A stretch of 38,042 bases of DNA, taken from the NCBI GenBank assembly GCA_910574635.1, contig CAJTCG010000026.1, positions 1-38,042 on the forward strand, in the 5' to 3' direction. The notes under the pieces are model-generated. The model did not search any database and had not been told where the DNA came from. It saw only the letters and a list, made by a program, of their open reading frames with translations. The number at the start of each line of letters is the position of its first letter. Position 1 is the stretch's first letter. The DNA is from Oscillospiraceae bacterium (GTDB taxonomy: Bacteria; Bacillota; Clostridia; Oscillospirales; Oscillospiraceae). Position numbers and translations under genes: made by a program. Positions 1 through 8,590 of the stretch are shown here, in pieces.

Positions 1-171
1 GCAGCGCTGGTATTTGGCTTCCGGGAACACTTCTCCCACAGCCTCCAGCATACCAAGACACTTGTCTCCAACCACCAGTTTGACCCCCTCCAGGCCACGG
101 CCACGCAGCCACTGGAAGAAACTGACCCAGCTGGCCTTGTCCTCATTTAGCTGTACAATCTTCTCGGACAT
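1..171 (-). pseudogene. IS256-family transposase fragment (cut by window edge)
   Basis: The minus strand reads in one frame from 171 to the window edge and gives a 57-residue piece with the text SFFQWLRGRGL, KLVVGDKCLGMLEAVG and FPEAKYQR. This is the typical central stretch of IS256/Mutator-type transposases just before the conserved CxxHxxRN segment. The ATG at 171 is probably accidental, since the family has a long N-terminal part before this point and none is present in 172-396. The piece is therefore either a remnant or an element interrupted at this position. The catalytic DDE residues lie outside the window or are lost. Confidence 0.7.
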
Positions 172-355
172 AGTTTGCAGTCTCCTTTCAGAATGGTGTG
201 TCGCAACTTCATTCTACCAGAGCTCTGCAAACTATGTCTCTTTTTCTTTTTGCGAAACTTATTCTACCTTATCTCGACTTTTTTACTTTTCGCTGTACCC
301 TTCCTCAAAAACACATGTTCAGAGAGCTTTTGTCAAGGGTAAGTTTTGAAAAATT

Positions 356-386
356 CCCCCAGTCGAGCAAAAATGTCGACTGGGGG
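356..386 (-). terminator. Rho-independent terminator of the hsd operon
   Basis: A perfect 11-bp inverted repeat, CCCCCAGTCGA / TCGACTGGGGG, with a 9-nt loop lies 11 bases beyond the hsdR stop codon. On the minus strand it is followed by AATTTTTC. Position and shape fit an intrinsic terminator for the three-gene operon. Confidence 0.8.
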
Positions 387-396
387 AAATATTATC

Positions 397-3363
397 TCAT
401 GCCTCGCGTAGACTTTTATAAATTTCCTCAGAAAAAATGCCTAGGACCTGACGTTTCAAATCATCATTCGATAATAGCAAAGAAAAGAAATCTTGATTTT
501 GTGCAAGTCCTTCAATCAACGCATCGTCAATATCATCGAAGTACGAAAATTCAAAATCCTGTTGCGTATTGTTCTTGGCGCTTGTTTTCAATCTCTCCGA
601 CTTCATCAGAATATCTCGTATCTGGAGCATGGCCTTGACTACCACATCGTTGTCATAGGCTTTACCTGTACGGGCGTTGATTTCGTCAATAATTTCCGAT
701 AGCCTTTGCTCTTTATCTTCGGTAAGACCAAAGTGTTCAGCGGTAGGCAATTTCACAACTGGCTTTGCAACAAGAGTGTTAGAGATGTGTTCTTTCCCCT
801 TCCTCTGAACAAACTGTGATGCCTTGATTTTTCCGTCCAGATTAAAGCCTCCGCCCGGATGGTTAATATTGATATATGACAGCAAATATGCAATAAAATT
901 GTATTTTTTATGTAGCTCGGTATCCTCAAAGCTGGATACTTGCAACAAAAACTCATAATATCGCACAAAACTCCGCATAGTAGCTACTGCCTCACGTTGG
1001 TCATCATAGTCATAATGATCCAGGAGTTTTTTGCTTTTCTGGAGGAAAAATGTTAAGCGCTGCTTCTGCTTGCTTGTTACCTTTTCAGAATATAAAATTT
1101 CATTTGCGGCCTCGATATCCGCTGGATCAAACAAAGCATAGGCATCAATCCTGGCCTCCAGGTCGTAAATCGCGCTTGGGGTAACAGAGTTCGCAAGAAG
1201 TGTTGTGGTATAGAACGGAGCAAAAGCACTCTTGATTTCTTCACAGGTATTTACAAAATCCAACACAAATGTTTTCTTTTCGTATGGTGCGCAGATACGG
1301 TTCAGCCTGGAAAGTGTCTGCACCGCATTTACGCCTTTCAACCGTTTCAAAACATACATAGCACAGAGTTTTGGTTGATCGAAACCTGTTTGATATTTGT
1401 TGGCTACAAGCAGCACCTGATAAGTATCGCTGTCAAATTCCTTTGGTAAACGATCTTCTGAAAATCCATTTACAGATGCTTCAGTGTACTCAGTTTCGTC
1501 ATCTGGCAACTTAACCTTACCGGAAAATGCGACCAGCGCATGAATTCCGCTGTATCCCTTTTTGGTGATGTAATCCTCAAATGCCTGCCAGTATTTAACG
1601 GCACTTTGCCGGGAAGGAGTAATCACCATAGCCTTTGCCTGTCCGCCAAGTTCTGGCATTACCGTGGTACGGAAATGCTCAACAATAACCTCTATGCGCT
1701 GTGCTATGTTCGTATCATGCAGTTCAATAAATCGGGCAATTTGGCGTTTGGCCTCATTCGTCTTACACCTGGGGTCATCCTCGACTTCTTTGTTAAGTCG
1801 ATAGAATGTTTCATATTCTGTGTAATTTTGCAGCACATCCAAAATAAAGCCTTCCTCTATGGCCTGTTTCATGGAGTACACATGAAATGCTTCGCGCTGA
1901 CCCTTGGTATTCAGTTTCCCAAAAAGCAAAATTGTAGTCGGCTTTGGCGTTGCTGTGAATGCAAAAATAGAAATGTTGGCCTGTTTCCCATTGCGCCTGA
2001 TCTCGTCAGTTATCATATCTTCCATATCAACTTCGACCTGTTCACCAGAGCCGAGGGCTTTTGTCACCGCTGCCATGTCCTTGCCAGCGGTGGAGGAATG
2101 AGCTTCATCAATGATAACGGCGAAACGTTTGGTTTTCAGCCCCTTGACCGCATCTACAATGAATGGAAACTTTTGAATGGTCGTAGCAATAATTTTGGTG
2201 TTGCCATTCAACGCAATCGCAAGGTCGTTGGAATTGCATTTGTCGTCCATTACACGGATCAGGCCCGCTTTATGTTCCATACCTATAATGGCCCGCTGGA
2301 GCTGACGGTCAACTACCACCCGGTCAGTCACAATAACGATGTTATCAAAAATAATCTTGTTATCGGCATCATGCAAAGAGATTAAGCGATGTGCGAGCCA
2401 TGCGATGGAATTTGTCTTGCCGGAGCCTGCGCTGTGCTGGATCAGGTAGTTTTGGAAAGAAAGATTTTCCCGAACATCTGCAAGCACCCGGCGGATCACG
2501 TCTAACTGATGGTAGCGGGGAAAAATCAAGTTTTCAGATCGTTTAACTTTCCCGGTGTCCTCATCTACAGTTTCCTTGACCTCCACGAAAATAAACTTGC
2601 TGATAAGGTCAAGAATTGTGTCCTTTGTCAGAATATCCTCCCACATATAGGAAACGCTGTACTTATCCTCGAAGATAGGATTTCCTGCTCCTGCAGTCAC
2701 GCCCTCACCATTGCCCATGTTAAACGGCAGGAAGAATGTGGCGCTCCCGTCCAGTTTGGTCGTCATATAAACTTCTTCCAAGTCCATCGCAAAGTTGACA
2801 AGCGTTCCAGCCTTAAACAGGAACAGTCTGGTTTTGGGGCTGCGTTCTGTTCGGAACTGATAAATGGCATCGTGATAGGACTGCCCAGCCGTGTTGCATT
2901 TCAGCTCAAAGGAAATAATCGCCAAGCCATTCAAGAAGATTACGACATCAATACGCTCCTTGTCACTGGCCCAGACTTCTTCCATAACCGAAAAAATATT
3001 CTGCTGATATTTCCGCATCAAATCCTGATTATAACTTGTCGCTGGTTTGGTATACATCAAATCAAGTTTGTGATTAGAGATTTCAATGCCATGCTTCAGC
3101 AAGTCAATCAAACTGCCGCGGCTCTTAGTAGCCTCCGCATTGATATAACCAACAATCGTATCCTCCAGGTCGGCCTTATAGACCTTGCGGAGAGCGGCCA
3201 TTGTGTCCGGCTGAGTGGTATTCAAGAACTGAAACAGCATTTCCCGGTCAACGGCAAACATCCGGTCAAAACTGCTGGCCTTGCGGATTATATATCCGTT
3301 GTCCTGCTCCAGCCGCTCCAGCAGAAATGCCTGGTAGTCCTTTTCAGACAAAACATTACGCAT
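397..3363 (-). CDS. hsdR: Type I restriction enzyme R subunit (HsdR)
   Basis: This is the DNA-translocating and cleaving subunit of a type I restriction-modification enzyme, 988 residues long, normal for the family. The N-terminal nuclease domain shows a PD-(D/E)xK core, with D139 in IDVVIFLNG and E153/K155 in FELKC. The SF2 motor follows: Walker A HSAGSGKT at 310-317, DEAH at 419-422, FTATPK at about 469-474, and a motif VI region QTLSRLNR further on. The start at 3363 is chosen because GGGAGG lies 8 bases upstream; an in-frame ATG at 3429 lies inside hsdS and has no such site. The gene overlaps the end of hsdS by 8 bases, which suggests translational coupling. All catalytic motifs are intact, so it looks functional. 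Confidence 0.93.
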   Translation of the reverse strand: MRNVLSEKDYQAFLLERLEQDNGYIIRKASSFDRMFAVDREMLFQFLNTTQPDTMAALRKVYKADLEDTIVGYINAEATKSRGSLIDLLKHGIEISNHKLDLMYTKPATSYNQDLMRKYQQNIFSVMEEVWASDKERIDVVIFLNGLAIISFELKCNTAGQSYHDAIYQFRTERSPKTRLFLFKAGTLVNFAMDLEEVYMTTKLDGSATFFLPFNMGNGEGVTAGAGNPIFEDKYSVSYMWEDILTKDTILDLISKFIFVEVKETVDEDTGKVKRSENLIFPRYHQLDVIRRVLADVRENLSFQNYLIQHSAGSGKTNSIAWLAHRLISLHDADNKIIFDNIVIVTDRVVVDRQLQRAIIGMEHKAGLIRVMDDKCNSNDLAIALNGNTKIIATTIQKFPFIVDAVKGLKTKRFAVIIDEAHSSTAGKDMAAVTKALGSGEQVEVDMEDMITDEIRRNGKQANISIFAFTATPKPTTILLFGKLNTKGQREAFHVYSMKQAIEEGFILDVLQNYTEYETFYRLNKEVEDDPRCKTNEAKRQIARFIELHDTNIAQRIEVIVEHFRTTVMPELGGQAKAMVITPSRQSAVKYWQAFEDYITKKGYSGIHALVAFSGKVKLPDDETEYTEASVNGFSEDRLPKEFDSDTYQVLLVANKYQTGFDQPKLCAMYVLKRLKGVNAVQTLSRLNRICAPYEKKTFVLDFVNTCEEIKSAFAPFYTTTLLANSVTPSAIYDLEARIDAYALFDPADIEAANEILYSEKVTSKQKQRLTFFLQKSKKLLDHYDYDDQREAVATMRSFVRYYEFLLQVSSFEDTELHKKYNFIAYLLSYININHPGGGFNLDGKIKASQFVQRKGKEHISNTLVAKPVVKLPTAEHFGLTEDKEQRLSEIIDEINARTGKAYDNDVVVKAMLQIRDILMKSERLKTSAKNNTQQDFEFSYFDDIDDALIEGLAQNQDFFSLLLSNDDLKRQVLGIFSEEIYKSLREA

Positions 3364-5221
3364 CAGACTTTCCTCCCTCTGGCTTTGGAAGTGTATGCAG
3401 TCCCAGTCCCTTGGGGATAATCCCATCACGCTTCATTTTCAGCAGTGTATTTTGCCATGTGTCGCGTGAAAAGCGCCCTTTCGTCGGTCTCCAATTTGTT
3501 AGAACATCGTCAATAATTTGATTGTCGGAAGGAACAGGAATTCCATCAATAATAAAGTCATTCCATACTGCGAATAGAGTAGCAAAACGCTCAATCTCAC
3601 TCACGCGCATCTCTCCAAAATACTGAACCAGTTTTTCAATATCGGATTTATTCTGTGCGAGTTGATTTCCATACATTTCAAGAGCTTCCGCATGGTTTTC
3701 TGCTTTAACAAGAACCTTGGCCTTGTTTTGGATATTTACTTTATACCAGCCATTTGACACCAGCGTATTAATGTAGGAGTAAAGCTGCTTATCAAAAGGT
3801 CCGTAGTCCCACCTATAATATTGGGTACTCAGTCCAAGGCCAAGATAGACATCGCATAGATAGAGCAGCTTCTGATCGACTACTTCCCCTCGGGGCTTTT
3901 TGAGCATATCAACGACCATTGCAAGCAAAGGCACATGAGGATTTATACTAACAACAGTAACGGTTTCAGGAACCTCTTTCTTTCCTGTCACATACTCAAA
4001 TATGAGAGATTTCTTATAGGCATCCAGAGTTTCAAGCTGTGCCTTTTTATTGGCTATAATTGAGTCAATTTCAGCGCATTTGGCGTCAAGGAAATTTGTA
4101 ATCTGGGTCTGTTCATCAGCAGGCGGAATAGTTATCGGAAGCTGAATGAAATTCGCCCATCTCAACGCTTGTCCATCACGAACGAGATTACTTGTACTGC
4201 TGAGAGCATCTATGTATGCCGATGACTTAAAGAACCATCTGTAATACCGTGGCTCAGCGATTGACTCCTTTGGAATCAACATCACATAAGCTGAGCTAAT
4301 GCTTCCTGTTTTCGTGCTATACTCAAGGCCACCTTGAAAGCTTCTCATGTGAATAACAAAATCACCAGCACAAACCTTTTTCAAAATATCAAAATCCTTT
4401 TGGACAACAACTACCCGCGCCCCTGTTAATTCCATATATTCAGCTTGTGTTACAACACCGTACTTTTGAGAGGCCGTAAGCTGCACCATTTCTTTTGTGG
4501 CTCGCTCTTGACGCTGAGTAAAATGATATTTGGCATTTTCAACCCTCCACTTTGCTGGTACCTTGCCAATCCATACAATCCCACTGTCCTTCATCACCAC
4601 ATTGTGATTTAATCCCTTGGTGACTGTCTCGGTGATGACGGAACGCTTATACTGTTCCAGCGTGTCGATTTGAGCTTGAACCTCTGCAATTAAATCGTCC
4701 ACTTTATTGAGCCTATAATCTAAGAAATCCGCAATATGTTTCTGTTCGTCAATTGGAGGAACAATGACAGAAATTTGACCAAGTTGTTCTTCAGTTAAGG
4801 AGTGTCGCAAATTTTTGGCAAGATGTACAAGAGTTTTTTCATTGTCGAGCATAATATAGTAATAGCAGTAATACCTTGCATCCGCAATATTGTATGTTGC
4901 AAACTGACTATATGCTGGGCTTGTTAAACCATCTTGCTTAATTATCCCAACACACCGAGGTGTAACATCTATATCAAAAAGACACATCAGTAAATTACCA
5001 GGAGTAACATACTGATAGCCATCAAATGACTTTGGCATTTTGCCACCAGCATCCAAATCTCTCACAATGACACCTTTCATTGATAGAGAGAGGATATCTT
5101 CGTCTTCATAGATAGGACAAATCTTTTTCACCTTGTGCATAAGATATTTGTTAGGCATTATCTTCCATGAGGTTGGAATTTCTCCAATCCATTTAATCCC
5201 GCTATCTTTCATCTCCCGCAT
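3356..5221 (-). CDS. hsdS: Type I restriction specificity subunit (HsdS) with Panacea-like C-terminal domain
   Basis: This is the DNA-recognition subunit shared by the methylase and restriction complexes. It has the usual two halves, each opening with KDSGIxWIG and a proline-tryptophan turn. The halves are separated by helical conserved regions at about 160-195 (IDTLEQYKRS) and 385-415 (LETLDAYKKS). Classical HsdS ends there, at about 400-430 residues. This protein goes on for roughly 194 more (428-621), with KLLYLCDVYL, YYRWDYGPFD, AVWNDFIIDG and a lysine-rich IIPKGLG tail. The KLLYL...YGPFD pattern resembles the Panacea (DUF4065) domain of antitoxins and phage proteins; that match is by eye. 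ATG 5221 has GAGG 8 bases upstream; ATG 5227 is possible. The gene follows hsdM by 10 bases. Confidence 0.9.
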   Translation of the reverse strand: MREMKDSGIKWIGEIPTSWKIMPNKYLMHKVKKICPIYEDEDILSLSMKGVIVRDLDAGGKMPKSFDGYQYVTPGNLLMCLFDIDVTPRCVGIIKQDGLTSPAYSQFATYNIADARYYCYYYIMLDNEKTLVHLAKNLRHSLTEEQLGQISVIVPPIDEQKHIADFLDYRLNKVDDLIAEVQAQIDTLEQYKRSVITETVTKGLNHNVVMKDSGIVWIGKVPAKWRVENAKYHFTQRQERATKEMVQLTASQKYGVVTQAEYMELTGARVVVVQKDFDILKKVCAGDFVIHMRSFQGGLEYSTKTGSISSAYVMLIPKESIAEPRYYRWFFKSSAYIDALSSTSNLVRDGQALRWANFIQLPITIPPADEQTQITNFLDAKCAEIDSIIANKKAQLETLDAYKKSLIFEYVTGKKEVPETVTVVSINPHVPLLAMVVDMLKKPRGEVVDQKLLYLCDVYLGLGLSTQYYRWDYGPFDKQLYSYINTLVSNGWYKVNIQNKAKVLVKAENHAEALEMYGNQLAQNKSDIEKLVQYFGEMRVSEIERFATLFAVWNDFIIDGIPVPSDNQIIDDVLTNWRPTKGRFSRDTWQNTLLKMKRDGIIPKGLGLHTLPKPEGGKSDA

Positions 5222-5231
5222 ATCCATCGCC

Positions 5232-7322
5232 TCACTCAAACAGCCTCGCCACACGCTCAGAAACGGAACGCTCCAATTCCAAGAACTTGGCCTTCAGTTC
5301 CTCGCTGGGTACAGGCTGCTGATATTTATAGAAGTACCGGGTAAAAGGTATCTCCGCGCCAGTTTTGATAACTGGCTTTTTCGCTCCCAGGTTTTCTTCA
5401 AAGAAAGCCTTTGCGTCCGGGACATGGGGCAGCACCTCGCGGGCCATGTATGTATCTATGCTTTCGTCCCACTTGACGATTTCGGTGTCCCGTGTTTCCT
5501 TGTCGTAAATGATATTGCCTTTGCGGTCACGCTGTATCTCAGCCTTTTTGTCCATCACAGACAGCCCATCGGCAATCTTGTCCAGCAGCTTTTTCTCCGT
5601 CGTTGCGCCGGACAGTGCGTTAGTCAGCACTGGCATAAAATCGGCGGGAGAGTAATAGACCACATCAGAAACCGCCGCTTGCAAAGCTGAGATGATTGCC
5701 TCAAACACTGGCTTGTTATTCTGCATAATTTCCAGCTTTCGGGCGTCCTTGCCAGTCAACTCTTCAGCGTTCTCCCATTCGGTTACTTTGGCCTCGTCAT
5801 ATAAAGAGGACAAAGAACCTTTTGCCAGCATTGCGCTGATCCGGTCTGATGTGATTGCATAACTCCGCTGGAGGGGCTGCATGACCACATACTCCCGATA
5901 AATGAACTCTGTGTTTGGATAAATTTTGCAAAACTCATTCTCAGCCGGAAATCCCGCATACAGCTTTGTAATAGCGGCGCGATCCTCCGGGGAAATTTCG
6001 TTTTTCTTATCGCCAAGAGCCTTGCGTAGTTTATGGAAAAAGGAACTGGCGTCAATCAACTGAATTTTCCCTTTCCGCTCCTGACGCTTGTTCTTGGATA
6101 GCACCCAGATGTAAGTAGCGATACCTGTGTTATAGAAAAGGTCAACCGGCAGGGCGATGATAGCTTCAATCAGATCGCTCTCCAACAGCCAGCGGCGGAT
6201 TTGGCTTTCACCGCTGGCTGTGCCGCCGGAAAACAGGGGACTGCCATTCTGTATGATGGCAGCGCGCCCAACTTTGTCATCCATCTTATCTATGGCAGAC
6301 TGGAGAAAAAGCATCTGTGTATCACCAGAACCGGGCAGACCAGCACCCCAACGGCTTGGCGACCGCTTGTATTCATCGGTGACTGCCTGCTCTACACCCT
6401 CTGCCGCATCCTTGCCGCCCCACGGCGTGCCAAATGGAGGATTTTCTATTACAAACCGCATTTTTGTTCCCCGGAAACGGTCAGCTTTCATGGTGTCCTG
6501 GTAGCAAATGTTCTCCGCATTCTGGTTTTTTATCAACATTTCCGCTAAACAGATGGCATAAGACTCTGGATTGATCTCCTGACCGAACAGGCGCACATCA
6601 GCAGACGGATTGTATCGTTTGATGAAATTAAATCCAGTGGAAAGCATACCGCCTGTTCCACAGGCTTGGTCGAGGATCGTAATAACCTTGCCTGGGTCAA
6701 AAATATCATCACAGCCCTCTGCCAATAATATATTTACCATGAGCTTGATAATATCTCTGCCAGTGTAGTGATCGCCGGCTTCTGCGTTTTCCGAAAATTT
6801 ACGAATTAGCTCCTCGAAGATGTACCCCATTTTCACGTTATCAATCGTATGTGGGTCAAGGTCCAGCTCGGAGAATGCTTTCACAACACTCAGCAGACGA
6901 TTGTTCTTGTCCATCTTGTCAATCTGCTTGTCAAAATCCAGGCTCCGAATAATGTCCTGAATATTTGAGGAAAAGGCTTGAATATATGACTTGAAGTTCG
7001 ATGCCAGATGGTCAGGGTCATTCACCAATTCAGCCAAATCATAGCCGCTGGTGTTGTAAAAGGGATAGTCGGATATCTTATACATGGCCTTTGCTGGGTA
7101 TTTGGGATTTGCCTCATACTGGGCAAGGACTTTTTGCTTTGTTGGGGCTAAAGCACACTCAAAGCGCCGAATGATGACCATCGGAATAATGACATCCTTA
7201 TATTTCTCGCTTTGATAGGTGCCACGCAGCTTATTTGCGATAGACCAAATGAAATTTACTTCTGTCGTGACATCAACGGGGGAGTCATCCCACATAGCAT
7301 CAATCGGTCGTTTCTGTTCCAT
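5232..7322 (-). CDS. hsdM: Type I DNA methyltransferase M subunit (HsdM)
   Basis: This is the adenine-N6 methyltransferase subunit, which with HsdS protects host sites. It has 696 residues, with the N-terminal helical HsdM_N domain in the first 150. The AdoMet-binding motif I reads DQACGTGG at 218-225, where the family usually has DPACGTGG. The catalytic motif IV NPPF is at 294-297. The start at 7322 has AGGAGG 8 bases upstream. It is the first gene of the hsdM-hsdS-hsdR operon, which all reads on the minus strand with junctions of 10 bases or less. The glutamine in motif I is unusual but not at a residue known to abolish activity. I judge it functional. Confidence 0.94.
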   Translation of the reverse strand: MEQKRPIDAMWDDSPVDVTTEVNFIWSIANKLRGTYQSEKYKDVIIPMVIIRRFECALAPTKQKVLAQYEANPKYPAKAMYKISDYPFYNTSGYDLAELVNDPDHLASNFKSYIQAFSSNIQDIIRSLDFDKQIDKMDKNNRLLSVVKAFSELDLDPHTIDNVKMGYIFEELIRKFSENAEAGDHYTGRDIIKLMVNILLAEGCDDIFDPGKVITILDQACGTGGMLSTGFNFIKRYNPSADVRLFGQEINPESYAICLAEMLIKNQNAENICYQDTMKADRFRGTKMRFVIENPPFGTPWGGKDAAEGVEQAVTDEYKRSPSRWGAGLPGSGDTQMLFLQSAIDKMDDKVGRAAIIQNGSPLFSGGTASGESQIRRWLLESDLIEAIIALPVDLFYNTGIATYIWVLSKNKRQERKGKIQLIDASSFFHKLRKALGDKKNEISPEDRAAITKLYAGFPAENEFCKIYPNTEFIYREYVVMQPLQRSYAITSDRISAMLAKGSLSSLYDEAKVTEWENAEELTGKDARKLEIMQNNKPVFEAIISALQAAVSDVVYYSPADFMPVLTNALSGATTEKKLLDKIADGLSVMDKKAEIQRDRKGNIIYDKETRDTEIVKWDESIDTYMAREVLPHVPDAKAFFEENLGAKKPVIKTGAEIPFTRYFYKYQQPVPSEELKAKFLELERSVSERVARLFE

Positions 7323-7358
7323 CGCTGCATCCTCCTGTCACTACTACACTCTTTTAAT

Positions 7359-7364
7359 ATTATA
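7359..7364 (-). promoter_or_regulatory. Candidate -10 box for the hsd operon
   Basis: On the minus strand a perfect TATAAT lies about 37 bases ahead of the hsdM start codon in an AT-rich stretch. No convincing -35 box stands at the right distance (the best is a GACACA-like run), so the assignment is tentative. Nothing else was seen in 7323-7506. Confidence 0.3.
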
Positions 7365-7506
7365 ATATCACAATTTTTTGGGTGTGTCATCAGATATCTT
7401 TGTTGATTTTCACGCTTGCTGTAAAGGTTTTCTTGTGATATTTGTAATGGCGAAAATCCAAAAACACATATGTACAGATTTAAGTGCGCTTGGCTCAGTT
7501 TACAAT

Positions 7507-8046
7507 TTATTCAGATGCAGGGAAGCCTTGACGCAAAATATTTCTGGAAATTGGGTCGATGACAATGACCTCTCGCCCTTATTTTAGCGCATATCGCACC
7601 GTGGCTCCAGTGCCGCTGCGCAGAGTACCATTGTAGACCGCCAACAAAATAGACGAATACTCCACCAGCCAGCGATTACGCTCCAGCATACAATCCCTGC
7701 TGTATTCTTGCCCTACATAAACAACCTCATTGGCCTGCGTCAAAATTGAGTGATAGTGTTCCTGCGCTGATGCTGTCCACTTGCTCTCCTGTCCCTTGCA
7801 GGGTAGGACACAATGGAGCTTCAGCGCAGGATTTTTCTTTTGGAGGTCGAGGACAATTTGACTGCTCCAGATGTCTACCCCTTGGGCCATGCCTGAGAAA
7901 AAGTCTGTCACACCCCTGTCCGCCAGCATTTTGATCTGCGCTGCCAGGACTTCCTTCAGCAGAACGCAGTCAGGCGCGGACTCATTGTACTTCCATGGAA
8001 AGCTTTTGGGTCTGTGGCCGGTAAATGCACAAGTAAACTCCTCCAT
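7507..8046 (-). pseudogene. SLOG-family (DUF1273/YpsA-like) protein, interrupted by an in-frame TAA
   Basis: The frame opens at 8046 with FTGHRP (residues 8-13) and shows FFSGMAQGVDIW and SGTGATVRYA. These are hallmarks of the DUF1273 branch of the SLOG Rossmann superfamily, predicted to bind nucleotide-like ligands. Translation stops after 155 residues at TAA 7579-7581. Beyond it, in the same frame, the sequence continues with GREVIVIDP and a short tail to a second stop at 7507. GREVIVIDP is the expected last beta-strand of the fold, so the TAA looks like a recent nonsense mutation (or a sequencing error) and not the natural end. The start has AGGAG 10 bases upstream. The gene is divergent from an XRE regulator and shares an operator region with it. 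Most of the fold could still be made. Confidence 0.75.
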
Positions 8047-8060
8047 AGTTCACAGCTCCT

Positions 8061-8082
8061 ATATAGTGATATATCACTATAT
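8061..8082. promoter_or_regulatory. Operator O1, perfect 22-bp palindrome
   Basis: The core is TAGTGA-TATA-TCACTA, and the symmetry extends three bases further on each side, giving a perfect 22-bp palindrome. It covers the -10 box of the SLOG gene promoter. It is the best match of three sites with the same geometry and is probably bound by the neighbouring XRE regulator. Confidence 0.75.
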
Positions 8083-8104
8083 CATAAATTTCGGAGCTAG
8101 TGAA
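8076..8104 (-). promoter_or_regulatory. Promoter of the SLOG gene
   Basis: Minus-strand TTCACT (8104-8099) and TATAGT (8081-8076) are separated by exactly 17 bases. The -35 lies in operator O2 and the -10 in O1, so a repressor bound to either site would block RNA polymerase. Confidence 0.55.
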
Positions 8105-8113
8105 GCATCACTA
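8098..8113. promoter_or_regulatory. Operator O2
   Basis: TAGTGA-AGCA-TCACTA has the same half-sites and 4-base spacer as O1. It overlaps the -35 box of the SLOG gene. It starts 34 bases from O1, about three helical turns. Confidence 0.7.
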
Positions 8114-8139
8114 ACACGGAAAATGCAAATATTTTATCA

Positions 8140-8155
8140 TAGTGACAAATCACTT
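8140..8155. promoter_or_regulatory. Operator O3
   Basis: TAGTGA-CAAA-TCACTT matches O1 and O2 in all but the last base. It directly precedes the ribosome site of the XRE gene (start 8169), the position expected for autoregulation. It starts 42 bases from O2, about four helical turns. Confidence 0.68.
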
Positions 8156-8168
8156 GGAGGATTTGCCT

Positions 8169-8411
8169 ATGAATACCCGCGAGGCGATTGCAGCCCGCAT
8201 TCTGGAATTGTGTAGGGAACGGGGCATCACCCCTAATGGCCTAAGCAATATTTCCGCCGTTCCTCAGGCGACCATCAAAAGTATCCTCAACGGTGAAAGC
8301 CAAAATCCCGGAACAGTTACTATCAAAAAGTTATGTGATGGCTTTGAAATCACTCTTGGAGAGTTCTTTTCCACCCCGGAATTTGATGCTCTGGAGCAAG
8401 AGATTTGCTGA
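8169..8411 (+). CDS. XRE-family helix-turn-helix regulator
   Basis: This is an 80-residue single-domain DNA-binding protein of the Cro/C1 (HTH_3) type. The recognition unit runs through GLSNISAVPQATIKSIL, and the usual closing pattern TIKKLCDGFEITLGEFF follows. It would act as a dimeric repressor. The ATG at 8169 is preferred over an in-frame ATG at 8142 because TTGGAGG lies 8 bases before it and because 8142 falls inside operator O3. The gene is divergent from the SLOG gene, and the space between them has three symmetric operators with TAGTGA half-sites, the natural candidates for its binding sites. A terminator follows at 8516. Confidence 0.85.
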   Translation: MNTREAIAARILELCRERGITPNGLSNISAVPQATIKSILNGESQNPGTVTIKKLCDGFEITLGEFFSTPEFDALEQEIC

Positions 8412-8515
8412 GAGCATGGGATGAAGGACGAGGGTGCGGTAGTAGTGGCAAGCAATGCGCCGGTATATACCCGGCGCGTGCTTGTTGGTGGCTGACCGCC
8501 CCCAAACCCCTGTAA

Positions 8516-8543
8516 AACCGGGCGCAAGTGCGCCCGGTTTTTT
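8516..8543 (+). terminator. Rho-independent terminator after the XRE gene
   Basis: AACCGGGCGC / GCGCCCGGTT forms a perfect 10-bp stem with a 4-base loop and ends in a run of six T. The 104 bases between the XRE stop and this stem hold no gene that I can see. Confidence 0.8.
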
Positions 8544-8590
8544 AAGCCGCCTTCGGCGTCTGCTGTTACCCGCAGGGAGAGGAAAAATCA

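Noticed and set aside
1540..2385. 281-residue plus-strand open frame
   Set aside because: Antisense of hsdR helicase motifs, which are clearly coding on the other strand.
8061..8155. Three similar repeats as a mini CRISPR array
   Set aside because: The sites are 16-bp palindromes with unequal spacing inside a promoter region; no spacers of constant length and no cas genes.
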